From an uncultured Blautia sp. (lineage in GTDB: Bacteria > Bacillota > Clostridia > Lachnospirales > Lachnospiraceae), in assembly GCA_900539145.1 (NCBI GenBank), contig UQAX01000003.1:1-64000 (forward strand): a stretch of DNA of 64,000 nucleotides. The letters are read 5' to 3'. Both the position numbers and the translations under genes were made by a program. A model generated the notes under the pieces. It was not told where the DNA came from. It ran no database searches and saw only the letters and a program-made list of their open reading frames with translations. Numbering within the stretch: the stretch's first letter is position 1; each line of letters starts with the position of its first letter. This document shows, piece by piece, positions 24,386 to 32,492 of the stretch.

Positions 24386-25479
24386 TAAAATGCACCTTCC
24401 TTTACTTTTATAATGACCGGTTCACCACCTGCAGGAGACCATATTTTTTCAGCGTTTGGTTCCATGGTTCGGATAGCAGATTCTTCGCTGGCAATGAATA
24501 CTTTGTCATTTTTTTCACCGACAACCATAGAACGCAGTTTGAGGCGGTCGTTGAGTGCCATCAGCCCCCCGTTAAATCCGAAAACAATCGAAAAAGGACC
24601 GGTTACCAGCAGACTTGGGAACATAGTTCTGAGATAAGTGTGTTTTTGCTGATCTTCCAAATCTGTTTTTGTTGCAATGGTGCTCCAGAAGGGCGCAGCA
24701 ATGACGCTTGCGGCTTCACCGAGGGTGAGACCCTGTATACGGAGCAGATAATCCATGATGTAGGTAATGACTTCCGTATCGGTTTGGAGTGTGCATTTGT
24801 AGCCGAACATTTCCATAAAACGGCGATTTGCATCATAAGATGAAATTTCACCATTATGCACAATAGAATAATCAAGCAGTGTAAAGGGGTGTGCCCCGCC
24901 CCACCAACCGGGAGTATTTGTTGGATAACGTCCGTGAGCGGTCCAGGAATACCCCTCATATTCCTCCAGTTTATAAAACATTCCTACATCTTCAGGAAAT
25001 CCCACTGCTTTAAAAGTTCCCATGTTTTTTCCACTGGAGAAAACATAGGCGCCGGATATTTCCGCATTTATTTTCATGACCGTTCGGGCAACAAATTCCT
25101 TTTCGTCCAATTGCAGAGAAGTTAAAACAGATTGCAGAGGAGCAACAAAATACCGCCATATAATAGGCTCATCTGTAATCGCTGGTATCTTGCGGGTTGG
25201 AATGATTTCGGACTGGACAATTTCAAATTGCTCCTTTAAGAAAGCTTCGCATTTCTTTCTTGTATCTCGGGTATCAAAAAATATATGTAATGCATAAAAA
25301 TCTTTATAATCGGGGTAAATGCCATAACCGGCAAAACCTCCTCCTAATCCATTAGAGCGGTCGTGCATGGGTTTCATGGAATTTGTAATCATTTCACCGG
25401 ACATTTTCTTTCCGTCTTTGGAAATTACTGCTGAGATTGCACATCCGGAAGGAATTCTCACCTGACCTTCAATTTTCAT
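24385..25479 (-). CDS. Glutamate synthase large-subunit part, glutamine amidotransferase (GltB1-like)
   Basis: This 364-residue class II amidotransferase would release ammonia from glutamine for the partner FMN subunit. The nucleophile is probably Cys13 (PSGCAISAV), implying removal of a 12-residue propeptide. The glutamine-site motifs AHGRYPTNT and VHNGEISSYDANRR, and the TDTEVI segment, are intact. GAAAGGAAGG lies about 10 bases before the start. It heads the minus-strand operon and is preceded by an antitermination-type leader. No GltD small subunit is encoded in the window. Confidence 0.9.
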   Translation of the reverse strand: MKIEGQVRIPSGCAISAVISKDGKKMSGEMITNSMKPMHDRSNGLGGGFAGYGIYPDYKDFYALHIFFDTRDTRKKCEAFLKEQFEIVQSEIIPTRKIPAITDEPIIWRYFVAPLQSVLTSLQLDEKEFVARTVMKINAEISGAYVFSSGKNMGTFKAVGFPEDVGMFYKLEEYEGYSWTAHGRYPTNTPGWWGGAHPFTLLDYSIVHNGEISSYDANRRFMEMFGYKCTLQTDTEVITYIMDYLLRIQGLTLGEAASVIAAPFWSTIATKTDLEDQQKHTYLRTMFPSLLVTGPFSIVFGFNGGLMALNDRLKLRSMVVGEKNDKVFIASEESAIRTMEPNAEKIWSPAGGEPVIIKVKEGAF

Positions 25480-25509
25480 ATTATCTGCACCTTCCTTTCA
25501 GTATAAATG

Positions 25510-25609
25510 AAAAACAAAGGCATCCATTTTAAGGGCAGAAAAATTCTGCACAAAAAATGAACGCCTTTGCTCATATTCCATATATACAGCCTATGATAAG
25601 TTTTGTCAA
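25510..25609 (-). promoter_or_regulatory. Promoter and ANTAR-type antitermination leader of the glutamate synthase genes
   Basis: On the minus strand TTGACA (25609-25604), 17 bases and TATATA (25586-25581) give a start near 25574. The transcript begins with ATGAGC-AAAGGC-GTTCAT (25574-25557), a 6-bp stem with hexaloop A1..G4. Its loop and 3' arm also form the 5' side of a long terminator (25569 to 25515) that ends in T-rich sequence. The two structures exclude each other. Confidence 0.75.
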
Positions 25610-25666
25610 GAGAGATCTTTCATGAAATGAGAAAAATGAAAAAGATTGTGCAACAGAAAAAAGGGG

Positions 25667-25821
25667 TTGACAAATAATTTTATCGGGTGTATTATCCAAC
25701 ACGTAAAGGCAAGGGCGTCTTTGAGATATAGTTCTCAGAGGCGTTTTTTATTTTAATATAAAAGGCAAGGATGTCTTTCAGATACAGAGAAAAGTATCGG
25801 GAAAGATATTCTTGCCTTTTT
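25667..25821 (+). promoter_or_regulatory. Promoter and tandem ANTAR-type antitermination leader of glnN
   Basis: TTGACA (25667), 17 bases and TATTAT (25690) form a strong promoter. Hairpin 1 is AAAGGC-AAGGGC-GTCTTT (25705-25722); its 3' arm is part of a 12-bp terminator (25715-25744) followed by six T. Hairpin 2 is AAAGGC-AAGGAT-GTCTTT (25761-25778); it lies within a 20-bp terminator stem (25760-25779 with 25801-25820). Both hexaloops have A1 and G4. Confidence 0.8.
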
Positions 25822-25841
25822 AAATTGAGAGGAGTGGCATT

Positions 25842-27938
25842 ATGAAAAATATTTCAGACTTTTTTGGATGTATGGTTTTTGATGACAGAGTGATGAAAGC
25901 AAATTTATCAGCTGAGGTTTACAACTCCTTAAGAAAGACCATTGATAAGGGAGCAAAACTTGATATTAGCGTGGCAAATGCGGTTGCAGCAGCAATGAAG
26001 GACTGGGCAGTTGCAAATGGCGCCACGCATTATACACATTGGTTTCAGCCGCTTACCGGTGTAACGGCAGAAAAACATGATAGCTTTATTTCTCCATCTC
26101 CGGATGGAGGCGTGATTATGGAATTTTCCGGAAAAGAACTGATTAAAGGTGAACCGGATGCATCTTCTTTTCCATCAGGTGGATTGCGTGCAACCTTTGA
26201 GGCAAGAGGGTACACAGCATGGGATCCTACCTCTTACGCATTTATCAAAGGAAAAACATTATGTATCCCCACAGCGTTCTGTTCTTATGGCGGAGAGGCA
26301 TTGGATAAGAAAACACCATTACTTCGCTCTATGGAGGCATTGAACAGGCAGGCACTTCGTATTCTCCATCTGTTTGGAAACGATGATGTGAAATGTGTAC
26401 GTACTTCTGTAGGACCGGAGCAGGAGTATTTCCTCATTACAAAGGAAATGTATGAACAGAGAAAAGACCTTCGATTTACAGGACGAACTCTTTTTGGAGC
26501 AAAACCACCGAAGGGACAGGAGATGGATGATCATTACTTTGGTGTGATTAAGCCTAGGGTTGCTGCATATATGGAAGAATTAAATGAAGAACTATGGAAA
26601 TTGGGTATTCTGGCTAAAACAGAACATAATGAAGTGGCTCCGGCACAGCATGAATTAGCTCCTATTTATACCACAACTAATATTGCAACAGACCATAATC
26701 AGCTGACAATGGAAGTTATGCAGAAGGTCGCAGAAAAAAATGGACTTGTATGTTTACTTCATGAGAAACCATTCGCAGGTGTAAACGGTAGTGGAAAACA
26801 TAATAACTGGTCGATTGCGACAGACAAAGGTGTAAATTTATTGTCACCAGGAGAGACTCCTTATGAAAATGCACAGTTTTTATTGTTCTTATGTGCAGTT
26901 ATTAAAGCAGTGGATGATTATCAGGATTTGCTGCGGCTTTCAGTTGCAACTGCAGGAAATGATCACAGATTGGGGGCGAATGAGGCACCTCCGGCAGTTG
27001 TTTCTGTTTTTCTTGGAGATGAATTGAATGCAGTACTGGAAGCTATTGAGACAGGTGTCACGTATGAAGGAACGAAGAAGACTCAGATGAAGTTGGGAGT
27101 AGATGTGCTTCCAAAATTTAATCGAGACACTACAGACCGCAATCGTACTTCTCCATTTGCATTTACCGGAAATAAATTTGAGTTTCGCATGTTGGGATCA
27201 TCTAACAGTATCGCATGTGCAAATATTATGCTCAATAGTGCAGTGGCAGAAAGCTTGAAAATTTATGCGGACAGGCTGGAAAAAGCAGAGAATTTTGAGG
27301 ATACACTACATGAAATGATCAGAAAAACGATTAAAGATCATAAACATATTATTTTCAACGGCAATGGCTATGATGATACATGGATTAAAGAAGCAACAGA
27401 AAAACGAGGATTGCTTAATTATCGTACAACACCAGACTGTATGCCTCATCTTTTAGATGAAAAAAATGTACGGATGTTGACATCTCATAAAATATTTTCA
27501 GAGGCAGAATTAAAGTCCAGATGTGAAATTATGCTGGACAACTATTGCAAAACGGTATTAATTGAAGCAAATACTATGATTGACATGGCAAAAACAGAAA
27601 TTGCTCCGGCAGTAAGTTCCTATGTCCTTGAACTGGCGAATACAGCAGTGGCGAAGCAAACAGTAGATGCATTGATTTCCTGCAGATATGAAAATGATTT
27701 ATTAAAGAAGCTATCCAGACTGGAAGAGCAGATTGCAGTCAGAGCAGAAGAGCTGGAAGATGCTGTATTGAAATTACAGAGCGCCGGAGATATTGAAGAA
27801 GAAGCTTATATGATAAGAGATATAATTTTAAGTAAAATGTGTGAACTTAGAGTTGCCTGTGACGAGGCGGAAACAATGACAGCAAAGAAATATTGGCCGT
27901 TTCCCACTTACAGCGATTTGTTGTTCGGCGTAAAATAA
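25842..27938 (+). CDS. glnN: Glutamine synthetase type III
   Basis: This 698-residue GSIII enzyme makes glutamine and is much longer than the GlnA-type enzyme nearby. GSIII features seen include THWFQPLTG-AEKHDSF near the N-terminus, GPEQEYFLI, KTEHNEVAPAQHELAP, GVNGSGKHNNWSI and AGNDHRLGANEAPPA, with NRTSPFAFTGNKFEFRMLGSS later. GAGAGGAG precedes the ATG. Its leader carries two tandem terminators with ANTAR-type hairpins, so expression probably depends on antitermination. asnB follows 34 bases later. Confidence 0.95.
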   Translation: MKNISDFFGCMVFDDRVMKANLSAEVYNSLRKTIDKGAKLDISVANAVAAAMKDWAVANGATHYTHWFQPLTGVTAEKHDSFISPSPDGGVIMEFSGKELIKGEPDASSFPSGGLRATFEARGYTAWDPTSYAFIKGKTLCIPTAFCSYGGEALDKKTPLLRSMEALNRQALRILHLFGNDDVKCVRTSVGPEQEYFLITKEMYEQRKDLRFTGRTLFGAKPPKGQEMDDHYFGVIKPRVAAYMEELNEELWKLGILAKTEHNEVAPAQHELAPIYTTTNIATDHNQLTMEVMQKVAEKNGLVCLLHEKPFAGVNGSGKHNNWSIATDKGVNLLSPGETPYENAQFLLFLCAVIKAVDDYQDLLRLSVATAGNDHRLGANEAPPAVVSVFLGDELNAVLEAIETGVTYEGTKKTQMKLGVDVLPKFNRDTTDRNRTSPFAFTGNKFEFRMLGSSNSIACANIMLNSAVAESLKIYADRLEKAENFEDTLHEMIRKTIKDHKHIIFNGNGYDDTWIKEATEKRGLLNYRTTPDCMPHLLDEKNVRMLTSHKIFSEAELKSRCEIMLDNYCKTVLIEANTMIDMAKTEIAPAVSSYVLELANTAVAKQTVDALISCRYENDLLKKLSRLEEQIAVRAEELEDAVLKLQSAGDIEEEAYMIRDIILSKMCELRVACDEAETMTAKKYWPFPTYSDLLFGVK

Positions 27939-27972
27939 ACCGGTATTTAGTAAATTACGGAGGTATGTTCAT

Positions 27973-29553
27973 ATGTGTTCCATTATGGGTTATTGCAGCC
28001 GCAGCGCTTCTTTTGATGATTTTATGAAAGGGTTTAAAGAAACAAAATCAAGAGGCCCTGATAACAGCCGTGTAGTGGAAACAGGAAATGGTATTCTTGG
28101 CTTTCACAGACTGTCAATTATGGGTCTGACTCCATCTGGCATGCAGCCATTTCAGTATGGGAAAAATTATGTGGTCTGTAATGGGGAAATTTATGGATTT
28201 CAGAAACTAAAAAAAGAACTGTCAGATAAATATACATTTGAAAGTGACTCAGATTGTGAAATACTTTTACCGCTGTATCAGGAATATGGTACAGATATGT
28301 TTTCTATGCTGGATGCAGAGTTTGCCTGTATCATTTATGATGGTAAAACAGAAAAATTCATTGCTGCAAGAGATCCTATTGGAATTAGACCATTATATTA
28401 TGGTTATGACAGAGAGGGCTCTGTTGTATTCGCCAGTGAAGCGAAAAATCTGATAGGAATTGCAAAGAAGATTATGCCTTTTCCACCGGGGCATTATTAT
28501 AAAGATGGCCAATTCATCTGTTATCATGATATTACAAAGGTAGACGAAGTCTGCAACGACAGTATGGAAAAAATTTGTGGAAAAATTCACGATAAGCTTA
28601 TAACTGCTGTGGAAAAACGTCTTGTATCAGACGCTAAAGTAGGATTTCTGCTTTCGGGTGGACTGGACTCTTCCTTAGTATGTGCTATTGCGGCGAAAAA
28701 GAGCAAGGAACCGATTAAAACTTTTGCTATTGGTATGAGTGAGGATGCCATTGATTTAAAGTATGCAAAACAAGTGTCAGATTATATCGGCAGTGATCAT
28801 ACAGAAGTATATATGACACCACAGGAAGTGCTTTCTTCACTGGAAACAGTTATTCATCTGTTGGGAACTTATGACATTACAACAATCCGGGCTTCTATAG
28901 GAATGTATCTGGTGTGTAAAGCAATTCATGAACAGACGGATATTCGAGTCCTTTTGACAGGGGAGATTTCTGATGAATTATTTGGATATAAGTATACAGA
29001 CTTTGCACCAAATGCAGAAGCTTTTCAAGAAGAATCTCAGAAACGAATCCGTGAAATTCATATGTATGATGTTCTTCGGGCGGATCGCTGCATCTCTGTA
29101 AATTCACTGGAAGCAAGAGTTCCTTTTGGAGATCTGGATTTTGTAAAATATGTAATGGCAATAAATCCGGAGATGAAACTTAACATCTATGGAAAAGGAA
29201 AATATCTGCTGCGGCATGCATTTGAAGAAGATAATTATCTGCCTGAGAAAATCCTTTGGAGAGAAAAAGCTGCATTTTCAGATGCAGTAGGACATTCTTT
29301 GGCTGATTATCTGAAGCAATATGCCGAAGATAAGTATACAGATGAAGAGTTTAAAAGCCGATGTAAAAATTATATACATGCCAGACCATTCACCAAAGAG
29401 TCTTTGTTGTACAGAGAAATTTTTGAGAAATATTATCCGGGTCAGTCTGAGATGATTGCAGACTTCTGGATGCCGAATACAGAATGGGAAGGATGTAATG
29501 TAAAGGATCCATCAGCAAGAGTTCTTTCCAATTATGGTGACAGTGGGAAATAA
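27973..29553 (+). CDS. asnB: Asparagine synthetase B (glutamine-hydrolysing)
   Basis: This 526-residue enzyme transfers glutamine amide nitrogen to aspartate. Cys2 (MCSIMGY) is the class II amidotransferase nucleophile. RLSIMGLTPSGMQPF and the VVCNGEIY glutamine-site loop follow, then the ATP-pyrophosphatase loop LLSGGLDSSL and the aspartate-site region LTGEISDELFGYKY. ACGGAGG precedes the ATG. It probably shares the glnN promoter. Length and motifs are those of the short bacterial AsnB/AsnA-like group. Confidence 0.94.
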   Translation: MCSIMGYCSRSASFDDFMKGFKETKSRGPDNSRVVETGNGILGFHRLSIMGLTPSGMQPFQYGKNYVVCNGEIYGFQKLKKELSDKYTFESDSDCEILLPLYQEYGTDMFSMLDAEFACIIYDGKTEKFIAARDPIGIRPLYYGYDREGSVVFASEAKNLIGIAKKIMPFPPGHYYKDGQFICYHDITKVDEVCNDSMEKICGKIHDKLITAVEKRLVSDAKVGFLLSGGLDSSLVCAIAAKKSKEPIKTFAIGMSEDAIDLKYAKQVSDYIGSDHTEVYMTPQEVLSSLETVIHLLGTYDITTIRASIGMYLVCKAIHEQTDIRVLLTGEISDELFGYKYTDFAPNAEAFQEESQKRIREIHMYDVLRADRCISVNSLEARVPFGDLDFVKYVMAINPEMKLNIYGKGKYLLRHAFEEDNYLPEKILWREKAAFSDAVGHSLADYLKQYAEDKYTDEEFKSRCKNYIHARPFTKESLLYREIFEKYYPGQSEMIADFWMPNTEWEGCNVKDPSARVLSNYGDSGK

Positions 29554-29569
29554 AAGAAAATCTCGAAAT

Positions 29570-29633
29570 ACCTATTGACATAGTAGGTGAAAGGAAATAT
29601 AATGCAAAAAACAAACCTATTAAATTAGTAGGT
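29570..29633 (+). promoter_or_regulatory. metY-cysK-rrf2 promoter with two Rrf2-type operators
   Basis: TTGACA (29575-29580), 17 bases and TATAAT (29598-29603) form a consensus promoter. Two 19-base near-palindromes flank it: ACCTATTGACATAGTAGGT (29570-29588, over the -35) and ACCTATTAAATTAGTAGGT (29615-29633, after the start site). The shared ACCTA-N9-TAGGT form suits the Rrf2 protein encoded at the end of this operon. Confidence 0.8.
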
Positions 29634-29647
29634 AAAAGGAGGATGCT

Positions 29648-30931
29648 ATGTCAACATACAGATTTGAAACACTTCAGCTTCATGTGGGGCAGGAAACTCC
29701 TGACCCTGTTACAGATGCACGTGCAGTGCCTATTTATGCAACTACTTCTTATGTTTTTCATGATTGTGCCCATGCAGCAGCTCGCTTTGGACTTGAAGAT
29801 GCCGGAAATATTTATGGTCGTTTAACGAACTCCACACAGGATGTATTGGAAAAACGTGTTGCTGCTTTGGAAGGAGGTATTGCTGCTCTGGCACTTTCTT
29901 CAGGAGCAGCTGCAATTGCTTATACCTTGCAGGCCCTGGGACAAAATGGCGGACATATTGTTGCACAGAAAACAATTTACGGAGGCAGTTATAATCTGAT
30001 GGCACATACGCTTCCGGGATTTGGAATTACGGCTTCCTTTGTTAATATACATGATCTTAATGAAGTAGAAGCAGCTATTAAAGAAAATACAAGGGCAATT
30101 TATATAGAAACTCTTGGTAATCCTAACAGTGATATTCCGGATATTGATGCCTTGGCTGGGATTGCTCATAAACATGGCTTACCTCTTGTAGTGGATAATA
30201 CATTTGGTACACCATATTTTATTCGACCGATTGAACATGGAGCTGATATTGTAGTGCATTCTGCTACAAAATTTCTTGGTGGTCATGGTACTACTCTTGG
30301 AGGAATTATTGTAGACGCAGGAAAATTTGATTGGGCTGTTTCCGGAAAGTATCCGGCAATTGCTGCCCCGAATCCAAGTTATCATGGTGTTTCTTTTGTA
30401 AATGCTGCGGGACCGGCAGCGTTTGTTACATATATTAGGGCAATTCTCCTTCGTGATACAGGAGCAAGCATTTCTCCTTTTGCAGCATTTTTACTATTAC
30501 AGGGAATTGAAACATTGTCACTGCGCTTGGAACGCCATGCAGAAAATACTAAGAAAGTGGTAGAATTTTTAAAAAATCATTCGCAAGTTGAAAAAGTAAA
30601 TCATCCGTCCCTTCCTTCGCATCCGGATTATTTTCTTTATCAGAAATATTTTCCAAATGGAGGCGCATCTATTTTTACATTCGATATCAAAGGAGGGAAG
30701 GAAGAAGCATATAGGTTTATTGATCACTTGCAAATTTTCTCATTGCTTGCAAATGTAGCGGATGTGAAAAGTCTTGTAATTCATCCGGCAACTACAACAC
30801 ATAGCCAGCTTTCACCGGAAGAATTGGAAGAGCAGGAAATTAAACCTAATACAATCCGACTTTCTATCGGAACAGAAAATATAATAGATATAATAGATGA
30901 TTTACAGCATGGGTTTGATGCGGTAGAATAA
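29648..30931 (+). CDS. metY: O-acetylhomoserine (thiol)-lyase
   Basis: This 427-residue PLP enzyme of the Cys/Met metabolism family makes homocysteine or methionine precursors from O-acetylhomoserine and sulfide. MSTYRFETLQLHVGQE, the cofactor-site NIYGRLTNSTQDVLE, VVDNTFGTPY and the PLP lysine in VVHSATKFLGGHG match MetY more closely than cystathionine synthase. AAAAGGAGG precedes the ATG. It is the first gene of an Rrf2-controlled operon with cysK. Confidence 0.92.
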   Translation: MSTYRFETLQLHVGQETPDPVTDARAVPIYATTSYVFHDCAHAAARFGLEDAGNIYGRLTNSTQDVLEKRVAALEGGIAALALSSGAAAIAYTLQALGQNGGHIVAQKTIYGGSYNLMAHTLPGFGITASFVNIHDLNEVEAAIKENTRAIYIETLGNPNSDIPDIDALAGIAHKHGLPLVVDNTFGTPYFIRPIEHGADIVVHSATKFLGGHGTTLGGIIVDAGKFDWAVSGKYPAIAAPNPSYHGVSFVNAAGPAAFVTYIRAILLRDTGASISPFAAFLLLQGIETLSLRLERHAENTKKVVEFLKNHSQVEKVNHPSLPSHPDYFLYQKYFPNGGASIFTFDIKGGKEEAYRFIDHLQIFSLLANVADVKSLVIHPATTTHSQLSPEELEEQEIKPNTIRLSIGTENIIDIIDDLQHGFDAVE

Positions 30932-30949
30932 AGGAAGGAGAGTTTTGAT

Positions 30950-31882
30950 ATGTCAAGAATATATACTTCGGCAGAACAGCTGATTGGGAATACTCCACTT
31001 TTGAAACTCACTCAGATCGAAAGAGAGTATGATTTGCAGACAGAAATCCTGGCTAAGCTGGAATATTTTAATCCGGCCGGATCAGTAAAAGATCGTGTAG
31101 CAAAAGCCATTTTGGATGATGCGGAAAATACCGGAAAATTAAAACGTGATACAGTTATTATTGAACCAACTTCTGGAAATACAGGTATCGGTCTTGCTTC
31201 TGTTGCTGCGGCCAGAGGATATCGTGTCATCCTTGTAATGCCGGACACCATGTCTGTGGAACGGCGACAACTTATGAAAGCATACGGAGCAGAACTTGTA
31301 CTTAGTGATGGAAAAAAGGGAATGAAAGGCGCTATTGCAAAAGCGGAAGAGCTGGCAAAGGAAATAGCGAATAGCTTTATTCCCGGACAATTTATAAATC
31401 CTGCAAATCCCAAAGCCCATAGAGAGAGCACCGGACCTGAAATATACAGAGATACAGATGGGAACGTCGATATCTTTGTAGCAGGAGTAGGTACAGGAGG
31501 GACAGTGACAGGTGTTGGAGAATATCTGAAAAAACAAAATGCAGATATTCAGATTGTAGCTGTCGAGCCAGAATCTTCCGCTGTACTTTCTACAGGTATA
31601 GGAGGCTCCCATAAAATACAGGGTATCGGAGCTGGATTTGTTCCTGAGATACTAAATACTTCTGTTTATGACGAGATTATTACGGTAAAGGATGAAGATG
31701 CTTTTGCAACTGGAAAACTTATAGGTTATAAAGAAGGGATACTGGTAGGTATTTCCTCCGGAGCTGCTTTGTGGGCAGCTATCCAGCTTGCCAAAAGAGA
31801 CGAAAACAAAGGAAAAAGTATTGTCGTGTTGCTGCCGGATACAGGAGACAGATATTTATCGACACCTCTCTTTGCAGAATAA
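30950..31882 (+). CDS. cysK: Cysteine synthase A
   Basis: The 310-residue O-acetylserine sulfhydrylase makes cysteine from O-acetylserine and sulfide using PLP. IGNTPLLKL, the Schiff-base lysine in NPAGSVKDR, the substrate loop EPTSGNTGIG and the cofactor-phosphate loop GVGTGGTVTG are all present. GGAAGGAGAG lies before the ATG, 18 bases after metY. It is followed by the Rrf2 regulator, consistent with a cysteine-responsive unit. Confidence 0.96.
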   Translation: MSRIYTSAEQLIGNTPLLKLTQIEREYDLQTEILAKLEYFNPAGSVKDRVAKAILDDAENTGKLKRDTVIIEPTSGNTGIGLASVAAARGYRVILVMPDTMSVERRQLMKAYGAELVLSDGKKGMKGAIAKAEELAKEIANSFIPGQFINPANPKAHRESTGPEIYRDTDGNVDIFVAGVGTGGTVTGVGEYLKKQNADIQIVAVEPESSAVLSTGIGGSHKIQGIGAGFVPEILNTSVYDEIITVKDEDAFATGKLIGYKEGILVGISSGAALWAAIQLAKRDENKGKSIVVLLPDTGDRYLSTPLFAE

Positions 31883-31908
31883 AAAACAAGGAAAGAAGGA
31901 AGACAGAT

Positions 31909-32337
31909 ATGATGATCTCAACAAGAGGAAGGTATGCATTGCGTGTATTGCTCGATCTTGCAGAAAATCAAAATAAGGGTTATGTTGCAATGAAGAAAGT
32001 TGCAGAACGACAGGAATTATCATTAAAATATATTGAAAGAATTATGCCTGTACTTTCTAAAAATCATTATGTGGAAGGTGTACAGGGAAAAGGCGGGGGA
32101 TATCGTCTTGCAAAAGAGCCAAAGGATTATCGGATTGGAGATATTTTAAGATTGACTGAAGGACAGTTGGTTCCTGTAGCATGTTTGGAATGTAATGCGG
32201 AAACTTGTAAGCGCGCAAATATATGTAAAACATTGCCAATGTGGAAAGAGTTTCATCATATGGTAAACAATTATTTTGACAATATTACCCTTTCAGATTT
32301 AATGAAATATGGTGACAAAAGTAAAGATTTTCAATAA
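31909..32337 (+). CDS. Rrf2-family transcriptional regulator (CymR/IscR-like)
   Basis: The 142-residue winged-helix regulator starts MMISTRGRYALRVLLDLA, the usual Rrf2 beginning. The wing GVQGKGGGYRLAK is intact. A cysteine cluster C-x2-C-x5-C-x5-C (about residues 98-113) is reminiscent of the Fe-S ligands of IscR, whereas CymR proteins lack such a cluster. GAAGGAAG precedes ATG 31909; the reading frame is open further upstream but lies inside cysK. It probably represses its own operon through the ACCTA palindromes at 29570 and 29615. Confidence 0.88.
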   Translation: MMISTRGRYALRVLLDLAENQNKGYVAMKKVAERQELSLKYIERIMPVLSKNHYVEGVQGKGGGYRLAKEPKDYRIGDILRLTEGQLVPVACLECNAETCKRANICKTLPMWKEFHHMVNNYFDNITLSDLMKYGDKSKDFQ

Positions 32338-32343
32338 AATAGA

Positions 32344-32435
32344 TTGACAAGAGAAATCATAAGAGGTAAAATAGCGTGCGTAAAGGCAAAGGCGTCTTTA
32401 AGTTAAAAGAAACTTAAAGGCACTTTTGCCTTTTT
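32344..32435 (+). promoter_or_regulatory. Promoter and ANTAR-type antitermination leader of pyrG
   Basis: TTGACA (32344), 17 bases and TAAAAT (32367) give a start near 32379. The RNA can form AAAGGC-AAAGGC-GTCTTT (32382-32399), a 6-bp stem with hexaloop A1..G4. It can instead form a 23-position terminator stem (32382-32404 with 32411-32433, one mismatch) ending in five T. The hairpin is the 5' arm of the terminator. Confidence 0.78.
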
Positions 32436-32492
32436 GTTTGATGGGAAATTGTATTTTATGAAACAGAAAATAAAGGAAGGAAGTGAGCGACA

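Noticed and set aside
25727..25732. Second ANTAR hairpin TGAGA-TATAGT-TCTCA in the glnN leader
   Set aside because: The loop is six bases but starts with T and has A at position 4, so it fails the A1/G4 rule; it is simply the terminator tip.
31771..31908. N-terminal extension of the Rrf2 regulator
   Set aside because: It lies inside cysK in another frame, and Rrf2 proteins begin at MMISTRGRYA.
32400..32415. Second ANTAR hairpin AAGTT-AAAAGA-AACTT in the pyrG leader
   Set aside because: The hexaloop has A1 but A instead of G at position 4; counted only as the terminator tip.
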